Source of the DNA: CAZVCJ01 sp964625745
GTDB taxonomy: Bacteria > Chloroflexota > Anaerolineae > VGOG01
Direction of reading: 5' to 3'
NCBI GenBank assembly: GCA_964625745.1
Contig: CAZVCJ010000091.1
Location: 1 to 15,876 of the forward strand
Length of the DNA: 15,876 nt
Made by a program: the position numbers and the translations under genes
Shown: piece by piece, positions 1 through 6,602 of the stretch
How positions within the stretch are numbered: the stretch's first letter is position 1
Layout of the letters: each line of letters begins with the position of its first letter
The notes under the pieces: model-generated
Databases searched by the model: none
Seen by the model: the letters and a program-made list of their open reading frames with translations, nothing else
What the model was told of the DNA's origin: nothing

Positions 1-25
1 CTCAGGGCATGGTTTGCGCCGCCTG

Positions 26-44
26 CCCTGAGCCTGTCGAAGGG
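26..44. repeat. Dispersed CCTGAGCCTGTCGAAGG repeat, copy 1
   Basis: The 19-bp sequence CCCTGAGCCTGTCGAAGGG lies upstream of the first gene. Closely related copies occur at 5022-5042 and 5155-5174, and a weaker relative (CCTGAGGTATCGAAGG) follows at about 90-105. From general knowledge this is a common extragenic repeat of many environmental genomes. No function is evident. The rest of positions 1-150 shows no gene. Confidence 0.7.
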
Positions 45-112
45 AAGCAATCCCCCAGCGCGTTTGGAGATTGCCTCGCGGAGTCTATCCTGAGGTATCG
101 AAGGTCTCGCCA

Positions 113-126
113 TGACAAATCTGTCA
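113..126. promoter_or_regulatory. Small inverted repeat TGACA-N4-TGTCA
   Basis: A perfect 5-bp inverted repeat with a 4-base centre lies 25-38 bases before the ATG of the glycoside hydrolase gene. It could be an operator half-site pair or chance. I found no convincing -35/-10 pair here, so the regulatory reading is weak. Confidence 0.2.
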
Positions 127-150
127 AGTTAAAAGGGAGAGAGAATCTCA

Positions 151-3100
151 ATGGAAGATAAACCAAACTCTTTGTCAGATACCATTACCACAGTGATAAC
201 AAAAAAGTGGGTCAGTCGAGCCATCAACTTCGTGCTGATCCCTTTGTTAATTCTGGCAGCCTTGCTTCTTCCGCCCATCTCGCTCAAGGATCGCATCCTG
301 GGTATGGGCTACACCGCCATCAATCAAGACAACTGGTGGGTGGAGGATCCCGACGGCACCCGCCTGGAGATCCCTCCCGCCGTGCTGTCAGGCTCGGTCA
401 AAGTCAAGCTCACTTTGGTGCCACGCCCCGACTTCCTGCAGGGCACAGCCGGCAAGGAGCTGGTGGAAGCGGCCAGGGCCATCCCCGACAACCTGGACGT
501 GAAAAGCCCCCTATACCAGATCGCCTGGCGGGGGGAGATGCCCACGGAAGCGGTGCTCACCATGCCCATTCCCAACGACGCCGAGCCGTACAACACCCTC
601 GACCTCTACACCTGGACGGGCGGGGAGTGGCAGTGGCTTCCCAGCCACGTCATTGCCGAGGACGACTCGATCATAGCCCGTTTGTCCTCTGTGCCTTCCA
701 TGGTGGCGGTCATGCAGACCGAGATCGCTTCCCAGGTTGTTTGCACCGGGCTGTCCAGCGGAGATACCGTGCCGCCTGAAGGGAGTGAAGTCCTGGCAGA
801 GCTGAATCCTCAAGGCATCTACCTTAGCGAAGCGGGCAGAATCAGCGGCGATTTCGAATCCCTGTGCCAGGCCGATGAGATGGTCTCGTGTGACACCTTG
901 CCCACCCTGCGCAATTGGACCGAGGAGGGTGGCATCAGAGACAATCTTGTTAACGGCATGCTTGATAACGCCGAACTGCGGTACAAACATCTGGTGACCA
1001 TTGCCTGGCTGGCGGCTGGTAGCGATTGCGCGGGCATTGACGTAGACTACCGAGGAATCAACGCCGAGCTGAGGGATGAGTTCAGCCTGTTCATCACCGA
1101 GCTGGCCGAAAGGCTGCACGAGAACGGGCAATCACTGACCCTGAGGGTTGCGTCTCCTACCCTGAGGGACGGCGGTAGTTGGGACACAGGCGCTTACGAC
1201 TGGCGTGCCCTGGGACAGGCTGTGGACGCCCTCCAGATTCCGGTTCCTGCCGACCCTGAGGCCTACGTTCCTGGAGGGTGGGTGGAATCGCTCCTGGATT
1301 GGGCTGTAGGTGAGGTGAACCGCTACAAGCTCCAGCCGCTTATCTCCACCTATAGCCTGGAAAGGGTCGGCGATACGACCACCAGGGCGCCGTACATCGA
1401 AACTCTGACCCCCCTCGTCCAGATCGCGGTCGAGGCCGAGGACCCCACCATTGATCCCGGCGAAAAGGTGACCCTGACCCTGGCTGCTTTGGAGGAGTCA
1501 GGCGGCCTCAACTTCGATGAGGCCACTCAGACCTATTGGTTCAACTACACTGATGAGAGCCGCGCTCAACACACGGTTTGGTTGGGTAGTGCGGAGTGCC
1601 TGGCCCACAAGCTGGAACTGATAGCCCAATACAACCTGCGGGGCGTGACTGTGGCTAATCTGCTTGATGAGGGGAACGACGAGAGGGTTTGGGAGGTAGT
1701 ACGTCACTTCCGAGAACTTACACCACTTTCAGTGGAAAGTATGTTCGCGCTGATCTGGACGGTGAAAGATGCAGCGGGCCAATTATCCCAGATCATAAAG
1801 CCGTTGAGCGATCCTTGCTACGTGTGGACGGCTGGAAAGCCAGGAGACTACACCTTCGCCGCGGCCATCTCTACCGACGGAGGCCGGACGGTCAGCAGCC
1901 GCGGTGACGTTGGCCTGCGGGTGCTGGAACCCACCCCTACGCCCACTCCTACCCCTACGCCTACACCAACACCAACGCCCACGCCCACGCCAACACCAAC
2001 GCCGACGTCTACGCCCACGCCAACTCCCACACCCACGCCTACACCCACGCCAATGCCTACTGCCACTCCGCCACCAACGGCGACGCCCACTCCTGTGCCC
2101 CAGCCAACGGCGACCCCTAAACCAAAAGCCCCGGCACTTACGGGTCTCGGTTTCGACTACGGCATCCAGGCCCATTCCATTAACCAGGATCACGGGCCTA
2201 TCATCAACGCCGTCAAGGACCTGGGTTTCCGCTGGCTCAAGCAGCAGATTGAGTGGAAGAATTACGAGCCGTCCAAAGGCCAATACCAATGGGGTGAAAT
2301 TGACCGGCTGGTGGAGAGTTGCCAGGCAGCCGGTATCAAGCTTCTTTTCAGCGTGGTCAAAGCGCCGAAGTGGGCCAGGCCAGGCAATGCTGATCTCAGC
2401 GTCGAGGGGCCGCCGGCTAACCCTCAAGACTTTGCCGACTTCCTGGGCGCAATGGCTGAGCGTTACAAGGGAAGGGTGCAGGCCTACGAAATCTGGAACG
2501 AGCAGAACCTTCACTACGAGTGGGGCAACGAGACCCTGGACGCTGGCCGCTACGTGCAACTTTTGGCCGCCGCCTACCAGGCCATCAAAGCCAAAGACCC
2601 TGGCGCTATTGTGGTCAGCGGCGCGCTGACCCCCTGTGGAGATAATCCCGGCAAGGCCATTGATGACCTCCGTTACCTGGAGCAGATGTACCAGGCCGGG
2701 CTGAAGAACTACTGCGATGCGGTGGGAGTTCACCCCAGCGGCTACAACGTGCCGCCCGATGCCGACTGGCAGACCTGGAATGACTCCACGGCTGCTTTCC
2801 AGGGTCCCAGTGGCAACCACCACCATAGCTGGGTCTTCCGAGGCACCATGGAGGGAGCCCGCAACGTCATGGTCGTGTACGGCGATAGTAGCAAGCGGCT
2901 GTGGCCCACCGAGTTCGGCTGGGCCAGCACGGAGGGTATGGGCGAGGGACCGAATCCGGGCTATGACTACGCAGCCGACAACACCGAGGCCGAGCAAGCC
3001 CAATTCCTGGTCAGAGCCTACCAGATGGGCAAGAACTGGGGCTGGGTAGGGCCGATGTTCTGCTGGAACCTCAACTTCTGGCCTATCGCTGGAGCTAACA

Positions 3101-3183
3101 GCGAAACAGCCAAATTTGGCATCGTGCGCGGCGACTGGAGCGGCCGGCCGGCCTATGCCGCCCTGCACGACATGCCCAAATAG
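151..3183 (+). CDS. Membrane-anchored two-module glycosidase: GH18-like pseudoenzyme plus GH39/GH5-like domain
   Basis: A 1010-aa protein. Residues 1-24 are a polar, lysine-containing N-terminus, followed by one hydrophobic segment at about 25-43 (signal anchor), so the rest should lie outside the cell. Residues ~50-190 are beta-rich and vaguely ZU5-like (tentative). Residues ~190-530 resemble GH18/YaaH-type domains: the GIDVDY core has D297 and D299, and a late VWLGSAECLAHKLELIAQY segment matches the family's C-terminal part. However, the catalytic Glu of DxxDxDxE is Arg301, so this module is probably inactive or sugar-binding. A short Ig-like stretch and a Pro/Thr linker (594-661) lead to a clan GH-A domain (~664-1010) with acid/base E784 in YEIWNEQN and nucleophile E921 in WPTEFGW. 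The nearest families are GH39, GH5 or PslG-like; substrate unknown. The ATG at 151 follows a GGGAGAGAG ribosome site. The downstream gene is a paralogue of the last domain. Confidence 0.85.
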   Translation: MEDKPNSLSDTITTVITKKWVSRAINFVLIPLLILAALLLPPISLKDRILGMGYTAINQDNWWVEDPDGTRLEIPPAVLSGSVKVKLTLVPRPDFLQGTAGKELVEAARAIPDNLDVKSPLYQIAWRGEMPTEAVLTMPIPNDAEPYNTLDLYTWTGGEWQWLPSHVIAEDDSIIARLSSVPSMVAVMQTEIASQVVCTGLSSGDTVPPEGSEVLAELNPQGIYLSEAGRISGDFESLCQADEMVSCDTLPTLRNWTEEGGIRDNLVNGMLDNAELRYKHLVTIAWLAAGSDCAGIDVDYRGINAELRDEFSLFITELAERLHENGQSLTLRVASPTLRDGGSWDTGAYDWRALGQAVDALQIPVPADPEAYVPGGWVESLLDWAVGEVNRYKLQPLISTYSLERVGDTTTRAPYIETLTPLVQIAVEAEDPTIDPGEKVTLTLAALEESGGLNFDEATQTYWFNYTDESRAQHTVWLGSAECLAHKLELIAQYNLRGVTVANLLDEGNDERVWEVVRHFRELTPLSVESMFALIWTVKDAAGQLSQIIKPLSDPCYVWTAGKPGDYTFAAAISTDGGRTVSSRGDVGLRVLEPTPTPTPTPTPTPTPTPTPTPTPTPTSTPTPTPTPTPTPTPMPTATPPPTATPTPVPQPTATPKPKAPALTGLGFDYGIQAHSINQDHGPIINAVKDLGFRWLKQQIEWKNYEPSKGQYQWGEIDRLVESCQAAGIKLLFSVVKAPKWARPGNADLSVEGPPANPQDFADFLGAMAERYKGRVQAYEIWNEQNLHYEWGNETLDAGRYVQLLAAAYQAIKAKDPGAIVVSGALTPCGDNPGKAIDDLRYLEQMYQAGLKNYCDAVGVHPSGYNVPPDADWQTWNDSTAAFQGPSGNHHHSWVFRGTMEGARNVMVVYGDSSKRLWPTEFGWASTEGMGEGPNPGYDYAADNTEAEQAQFLVRAYQMGKNWGWVGPMFCWNLNFWPIAGANSETAKFGIVRGDWSGRPAYAALHDMPK
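1930..2127 (+). repeat. Pro-Thr linker repeat inside the first glycosidase gene
   Basis: Degenerate CCNACN hexamers encode about 66 residues of almost uninterrupted Pro-Thr dipeptides (residues 594-659). It is a typical extracellular flexible linker between the GH18-like and GH-A domains. Third codon positions vary, which suggests selection on the peptide rather than a young DNA microsatellite. Confidence 0.9.
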
Positions 3184-3184
3184 A

Positions 3185-3219
3185 TTGGAAGTTGGACATT
3201 GGAGGCTGGAAGTTGGGGC
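3185..3219 (+). repeat. 7-bp tandem repeat (TTGGAAG-type), intergenic copy
   Basis: Five consecutive degenerate 7-bp units (TTGGAAG, TTGGACA, TTGGAGG, CTGGAAG, TTGGGGC) lie directly after the stop of the first glycosidase gene. They belong to the same family as the repeats embedded in the coding regions near 7290, 12120 and 13770. Confidence 0.75.
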
Positions 3220-3272
3220 TCTGAGCTTGGGCTCTTCTTCCTGCCTCTTGCTTCTTAAAGTGGGAGGTCGGT

Positions 3273-4787
3273 TTGCAATCGCAGAGGAATAGAATTACTA
3301 CAATCCAGTTGCTGTTGGCGATTTCACTAGTGGTGATGGGTCTCTGTGCGGGGGCTTTCTCCATCTGGGCTCTGTTTATCTATGAGCCCACGCCGGCGGT
3401 GGTAATCCCTGTTACAATGCCCCCTACCTACACTCCTACCGCCAGGGCCATGGCCTTGCCAGCGATAGTAGAAAAGACTGTCGCCAGGGATACCCCTACT
3501 CCATCTGCTCAACCGGGGGGTGCGCCAATTCTGCCCGCCGTACCTCCGGAGGATACGCCAACACTGCCCGCCCAACCGTCAACGGCTACACCGACCCTGC
3601 CCGCTCCGCTCCTGACAGATACTCCCACGCCCTCAAGTCAGCCTGCAACAAATACACCAGCCCCACCAACACTCACGTCAACACCGCGGCCACCAGATAC
3701 ACCGGCTCCCACGGTCACGCCTACGCCTCGTCCTCCCAAACCTTTGACCATGAACTCACCGGAGTACGGCATGCAGGCCTTCCTTTGGTGGCGTCCAGAG
3801 GTGGCCGATCGCGACCTTGGGCTGATCAAAGAGGCTGGCTTCGGTTGGGTTAAGCAGGGCTTCGGCTGGAGGGACATCGAAGGGGCGTGTAAGGGCTGCT
3901 TCGACTGGAGCTTCACTGATCGCGTGGTCAGCCAGGTGGAGAATCATGGGCTCGACCTGGTGGCGCGCCTGGATCACCAGCCCTATTGGGCCGGGGAGTA
4001 CAGCAACGGCCCTCCCGCCAACTACGAGGATTTCGGTGACTTCGTCTACGCTTTGGCCAGCCGCTACGTAGGCCGCATCCGCGCCTACGAGATATGGAAC
4101 GAGCCCAACCTATCCCGCGAGTGGGGGGAGAGGCCGCCCAACCCGGCAGAGTACACCGCCCTGCTGAAAATCGGCTATCAGCGTATCAAAGAAGCCGATC
4201 CCAACGCCATGGTCATCTCGGCGGGACTGACCCCAACTAGCCGGTGGGATCACGTGGCCGTCCCCGACGTTGAATTTCTCAGGGGAATGTACGCCGCCGG
4301 AGCCAAGCCCTACTTCGACGTCCTGGGAGCTCATGGTGCGGGCTACAAAGCGCCCCCTGAGATAGATCCAGGGGTGGTAGCTGAGCATCCGGTGTGGGGC
4401 AATCCCGGCGATCCCAGCCCTACGGAGCGGAAGCGCGTCTATTGCTTCCGCCACGTGGAGGACCTGCGCCAGGTGATGGTAGAAAATGGAGACGCCGACA
4501 AGCAGGTGGCCATTCTGGAATTTGGCTGGACCAGCGATCCCCGGCCCGATTCCCCCTACCACTGGCATTCCGTGTCCAATGAGGAGAAGGCCGACTATTT
4601 TGTGCGAGCCTATCAGTACGCCAGAGAGAACTGGTCTCCCTGGATCGGACTGATGAGCTTGATCTACGTCGCCGACCCCGATTGGACCGAGGAGGCCGAG
4701 CAATACTGGTGGGCTATCACCTTTCCCAGCTATCCTGAAACTAAGGTACACCTGGCGTATGAGCAGTTGAAGGCAATGCCCAAGTAG
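3273..4787 (+). CDS. Membrane-anchored clan GH-A glycoside hydrolase (GH39/GH5-like)
   Basis: A 504-aa protein starting at TTG 3273, chosen because GGGAGGT sits just upstream (3262-3268) and no in-frame ATG precedes the membrane segment. A basic N-terminus (RNR) and a hydrophobic stretch at ~11-37 form a signal anchor. A Pro/Thr/Ala-rich linker of irregular sequence (~38-157) is followed by a TIM-barrel-type catalytic domain (~160-504). Acid/base E277 lies in YEIWNEPN and the nucleophile is E416 in ILEFGWTS. The domain is clearly paralogous to the C-terminal domain of the preceding gene: YGMQA/YGIQA start, WVKQ/WLKQ, GPPAN, WNE, EFGW, and an identical MPK end. It should act on an extracellular polysaccharide; the exact family and substrate cannot be fixed by eye. 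The Cys within the hydrophobic segment does not form a proper lipobox. It probably arose by tandem duplication with loss of the GH18-like part. Confidence 0.87.
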   Translation: MQSQRNRITTIQLLLAISLVVMGLCAGAFSIWALFIYEPTPAVVIPVTMPPTYTPTARAMALPAIVEKTVARDTPTPSAQPGGAPILPAVPPEDTPTLPAQPSTATPTLPAPLLTDTPTPSSQPATNTPAPPTLTSTPRPPDTPAPTVTPTPRPPKPLTMNSPEYGMQAFLWWRPEVADRDLGLIKEAGFGWVKQGFGWRDIEGACKGCFDWSFTDRVVSQVENHGLDLVARLDHQPYWAGEYSNGPPANYEDFGDFVYALASRYVGRIRAYEIWNEPNLSREWGERPPNPAEYTALLKIGYQRIKEADPNAMVISAGLTPTSRWDHVAVPDVEFLRGMYAAGAKPYFDVLGAHGAGYKAPPEIDPGVVAEHPVWGNPGDPSPTERKRVYCFRHVEDLRQVMVENGDADKQVAILEFGWTSDPRPDSPYHWHSVSNEEKADYFVRAYQYARENWSPWIGLMSLIYVADPDWTEEAEQYWWAITFPSYPETKVHLAYEQLKAMPK

Positions 4788-4792
4788 CTGAT

Positions 4793-4821
4793 TTGCGCGT
4801 TTCAAAATTGGATGGTATAAT
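4793..4821 (+). promoter_or_regulatory. Sigma-70-type promoter of tRNA-Val
   Basis: A perfect TATAAT -10 box (4816-4821) is preceded, after 17 bases, by TTGCGC (4793-4798), a weak -35 matching only TTG of the consensus. The predicted start falls about 4828, a few bases before the mature tRNA 5' end. The -35 begins 6 bases after the stop codon of the glycosidase gene. Confidence 0.75.
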
Positions 4822-4832
4822 AGCGGCGTAAC

Positions 4833-4906
4833 GGGCGAGTAGCTCAGTTGGTCAGAGCGCACGGTTCACATCCGTGAGGTCAGGGGTTCAAGTCCCTTCT
4901 CGCCCA
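4833..4906 (+). tRNA. tRNA-Val (anticodon CAC)
   Basis: A full cloverleaf of 74 nt. The 7-bp acceptor stem GGGCGAG/CTCGCCC is perfect. The D arm is GCTC/GAGC and the anticodon arm CACGG/CCGTG has loop TTCACAT. The anticodon CAC (4867-4869) reads GTG valine codons. A 5-base variable region is followed by a T arm AGGGG/CCCTT with loop TTCAAGT and discriminator A. The 3' CCA is not encoded and must be added after transcription. Confidence 0.97.
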
Positions 4907-5256
4907 TTCTCTATTGGTCGCGGTTGCACCGAGGATGTCCCCATCGTCGAAGCGTTCCCGCGGCTTTTTCGTTAGCCGAATAACCGTTGGGTCAAGCAAG
5001 AGACCAGCGCCGGCTGAGCGTCGTCCTGAGCCTGTCGAAGGGTAGGAGCGGAGCGACGTATCGCCTGTACTGAGTTTATCGAAGTGAAGCCAGGCGGGTT
5101 GTGTCTCCAGACCCGCTTGCTGGTCTCGATACGCTGCGCACTCGACCGGCGCTTGTCCTGAGCCTGGTCGAAGGGCTCGCTGGCCTCTCGATGGATAACC
5201 CAGGACTCATTCGCGCTTACGCTTTTTCTGTTGACCGGCAGGTAAGGCCCTGGCAC
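4907..5256. repeat. Repeat-rich intergenic spacer without a supported gene
   Basis: Between the tRNA and the membrane-protein gene lie two good copies of the CCTGAGCCTGTCGAAGG repeat (5022-5042, 5155-5174, the latter with an extra G), a diverged relative (about 5067-5085, ACTGAGTTTATCGAAG), and a CTCGATACGCTGCGCACTCGA segment (about 5126-5147), another commonly dispersed type. A reading frame starting at GTG 5101 crosses this block, but its N-terminal residues would simply translate repeats, so I do not accept it as coding. Confidence 0.65.
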
Positions 5257-6057
5257 ATGGATCCGCTGCAATCTTTGCCTAATTTGATAGACTACAAAGT
5301 GGAATCGGCCTTGTGGGTAATCTTCTCCATTGGCCTCTATGCCCTGGCAGTTGACCTCGCCTGGCACTATCGCCGGCCGAGGCCCGGCCGACTCGGCCGC
5401 TGGGCTGGGACTATCAAGGGATGGCCCTATCGTCGCTGGCTTATGGAAGCCGTCAGATTTCTGTACTACGTCGGCATTCCTTACGCTGCTTTGCTGCGCG
5501 GAGTCATCCTGCCTCGACTCATGGGCTTGACGTACCTGGACTGGGTCAAGGGGATTGGCCTGGGGGCGGCGCTGGGCGGAGGTACCTTTTTGCTCCTGGT
5601 CTTGATCTGGTGGTGGTATGCTCGTGCTATCGCTGCCTTTTCCCTCTCGGCGAGGCAGCGATGGGGGGAAAGCCTGGGGGATGATCCCACCAATGGGTGG
5701 ATTCTCCTGCGGGATGTCATCTACCTGGAAACTCACTGGGCCTTCTACCGCAGCGCTGTCATCCTCTTCCTCGACAATCAGTATGCAGGCGTCTTCCTGG
5801 GCTTCCTGCTCGTCACCCTGGAGTGGTCAATCAACCCAGCCTGGCGTAGAGATTTGAGTTTGCCGTGGCGGTCAGCGAACACCCTCACGAGATGGAGCAT
5901 GGCCTTCGTCATGGCCATCATCTTCCTCTTCGTCCGCAACCTCTGGCTGCTCGTGCCCATCCACTGGGGCATCGAAGTGGCTTGCCAGCGCTTGCTGGCC
6001 GCCCTTTCTCAACTGGAGAACAGCGGATTGGCAGGATTTACGGATCAGATGACTTGA
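5257..6057 (+). CDS. Polytopic membrane protein of unknown function
   Basis: A 266-aa hydrophobic protein with about five membrane segments, near residues 17-36, 66-85, 98-121, 167-188 and 214-236. The loops are rich in Arg and Trp (for example RRPRPGRLGRW and NPAWRRDLSLPWR). I do not recognise the family; a distant CPBP-like look (late IHWGIE) is not enough to name it. I chose ATG 5257 because AGGTAAGG (5240-5247) precedes it by 9 bases and the first membrane helix follows at once. ATG 5191 and GTG 5101 are in frame, but they lack a good ribosome site and would translate dispersed repeat sequence. The last ~10 codons and the stop lie in a 68-bp dispersed repeat, so the C-terminus (SGLAGFTDQMT) is probably repeat-derived. 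A strong terminator follows. Confidence 0.7.
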   Translation: MDPLQSLPNLIDYKVESALWVIFSIGLYALAVDLAWHYRRPRPGRLGRWAGTIKGWPYRRWLMEAVRFLYYVGIPYAALLRGVILPRLMGLTYLDWVKGIGLGAALGGGTFLLLVLIWWWYARAIAAFSLSARQRWGESLGDDPTNGWILLRDVIYLETHWAFYRSAVILFLDNQYAGVFLGFLLVTLEWSINPAWRRDLSLPWRSANTLTRWSMAFVMAIIFLFVRNLWLLVPIHWGIEVACQRLLAALSQLENSGLAGFTDQMT

Positions 6058-6096
6058 ACTGAGGAGAAATCCGCAAATCTCGCCCATCTGCGTTCT
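6029..6096 (+). repeat. 68-bp dispersed repeat, copy A (partly coding)
   Basis: It matches 6182-6249 with about nine differences over 68 positions by hand count. It provides the last codons and the TGA stop of the membrane-protein gene and runs on into the intergenic region. It includes GGCAGGATTTACGGATCA and GAGGAGAAATCCGC blocks. Confidence 0.85.
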
Positions 6097-6110
6097 AAAC
6101 CTCAAACAAC

Positions 6111-6146
6111 AAGGGGCAAGCAGCTCGAATCTTGCTTGCCCCTTTT
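6111..6146 (+). terminator. Rho-independent terminator between convergent genes
   Basis: A perfect 12-bp stem, AAGGGGCAAGCA (6111-6122) with TGCTTGCCCCTT (6133-6144), has a 10-base loop and ends in TTTT. On the opposite strand the stem is followed by GTTGTTTG, so it may also serve the leftward gene ending at 6249. Confidence 0.9.
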
Positions 6147-6181
6147 CGTGTTTCGTCAGAACCTGCGCAAGAACAATAAAT

Positions 6182-6249
6182 CGGCAGGATTTACGGATCA
6201 AATGACCTGGGCTGAGGAGAAATCCGCTAATCCCGCCCATCCGTGTTCT
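6182..6249 (+). repeat. 68-bp dispersed repeat, copy B
   Basis: Second copy of the repeat at 6029-6096, in the same orientation. It ends exactly where the TAA stop of the leftward small membrane protein begins (6249-6251). Together the two copies bracket the terminator hairpin. Confidence 0.85.
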
Positions 6250-6524
6250 TACCTGATCACAAAGGACAGAATGATCAGCGCAGCCAACATTGTCGCGGCC
6301 AGGATGGCGATGCGTTTCAAGTCGGAGTACACGTAGCGATATTCTTCGGCTAGCTTTGCCGTCTTTTCTTTGGTTAGCCTCGCCACTTTCTCTTCCGCCA
6401 GTGCCGCCGTTTCCTTTGCCACAGTTGGGCTTGACGCCGGCGCTAGCTGCCCCGCTCTGCCCGTCGGTATGCTTCTCTTCTTTTTCTGCGCACGTTTCTT
6501 GTCGTGACGCGATTTCTTCGCCAT
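6249..6524 (-). CDS. Small basic protein with C-terminal membrane anchor
   Basis: A 91-aa protein. The N-terminus (~2-17) is strongly basic (KKSRHDKKRAQKKKR), the middle (~34-61) is an Ala/Glu/Lys-rich helical and possibly coiled segment, and a single hydrophobic helix (~70-89) ends in IR. This is the layout of a tail-anchored protein with a cytoplasmic nucleic-acid- or phospholipid-binding end. I cannot name the family; function unknown. The ATG is supported by a perfect GGAGGT (6531-6536) six bases upstream, and a clear promoter lies at 6564-6592, so it is transcribed separately from murJ. Confidence 0.75.
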   Translation of the reverse strand: MAKKSRHDKKRAQKKKRSIPTGRAGQLAPASSPTVAKETAALAEEKVARLTKEKTAKLAEEYRYVYSDLKRIAILAATMLAALIILSFVIR

Positions 6525-6563
6525 GTTCTTACCTCCAAATGGGATTTATTATCACTATAGCTT

Positions 6564-6596
6564 ATTATACTACGCTTTGACCTGAACAACAAATTT
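6564..6596 (-). promoter_or_regulatory. Promoter of the small membrane protein, shared motif with 10499-10531
   Basis: On the minus strand: AAAT, TTGTTG (-35, 6587-6592), a 17-base spacer containing TCAGGTC, then TATAAT (-10, 6564-6569). The whole 33-nt element, including the spacer, matches the promoter at 10499-10531 at about 26 of 33 positions, suggesting shared recognition beyond the -35/-10 boxes. Confidence 0.75.
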
Positions 6597-6602
6597 CAAC
6601 GG

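Noticed and set aside
1783..3168. Long minus-strand open frame (461 codons) opposite the GH-A domain
   Set aside because: It is a shadow of the real gene. It has Arg/Gly/His-rich composition, runs through the complement of the Pro/Thr linker, shows no domain motifs or ribosome site, and the plus-strand frame has clear catalytic motifs.
3273..3400. Lipoprotein signal in the second glycosidase (Cys in the hydrophobic segment)
   Set aside because: The residues before Cys25 (VMGL) do not fit a lipobox, and the Cys is in the middle of the hydrophobic stretch, so a plain signal anchor is more likely.
4110..4862. Minus-strand open frame of 250 codons over the second glycosidase and tRNA
   Set aside because: It overlaps the tRNA and the well-supported glycosidase and has no recognisable domain.
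4907..4990. Terminator after the tRNA (near GCGGCTTTTTCG)
   Set aside because: A T-run is present, but I could not find a convincing stem directly before it.
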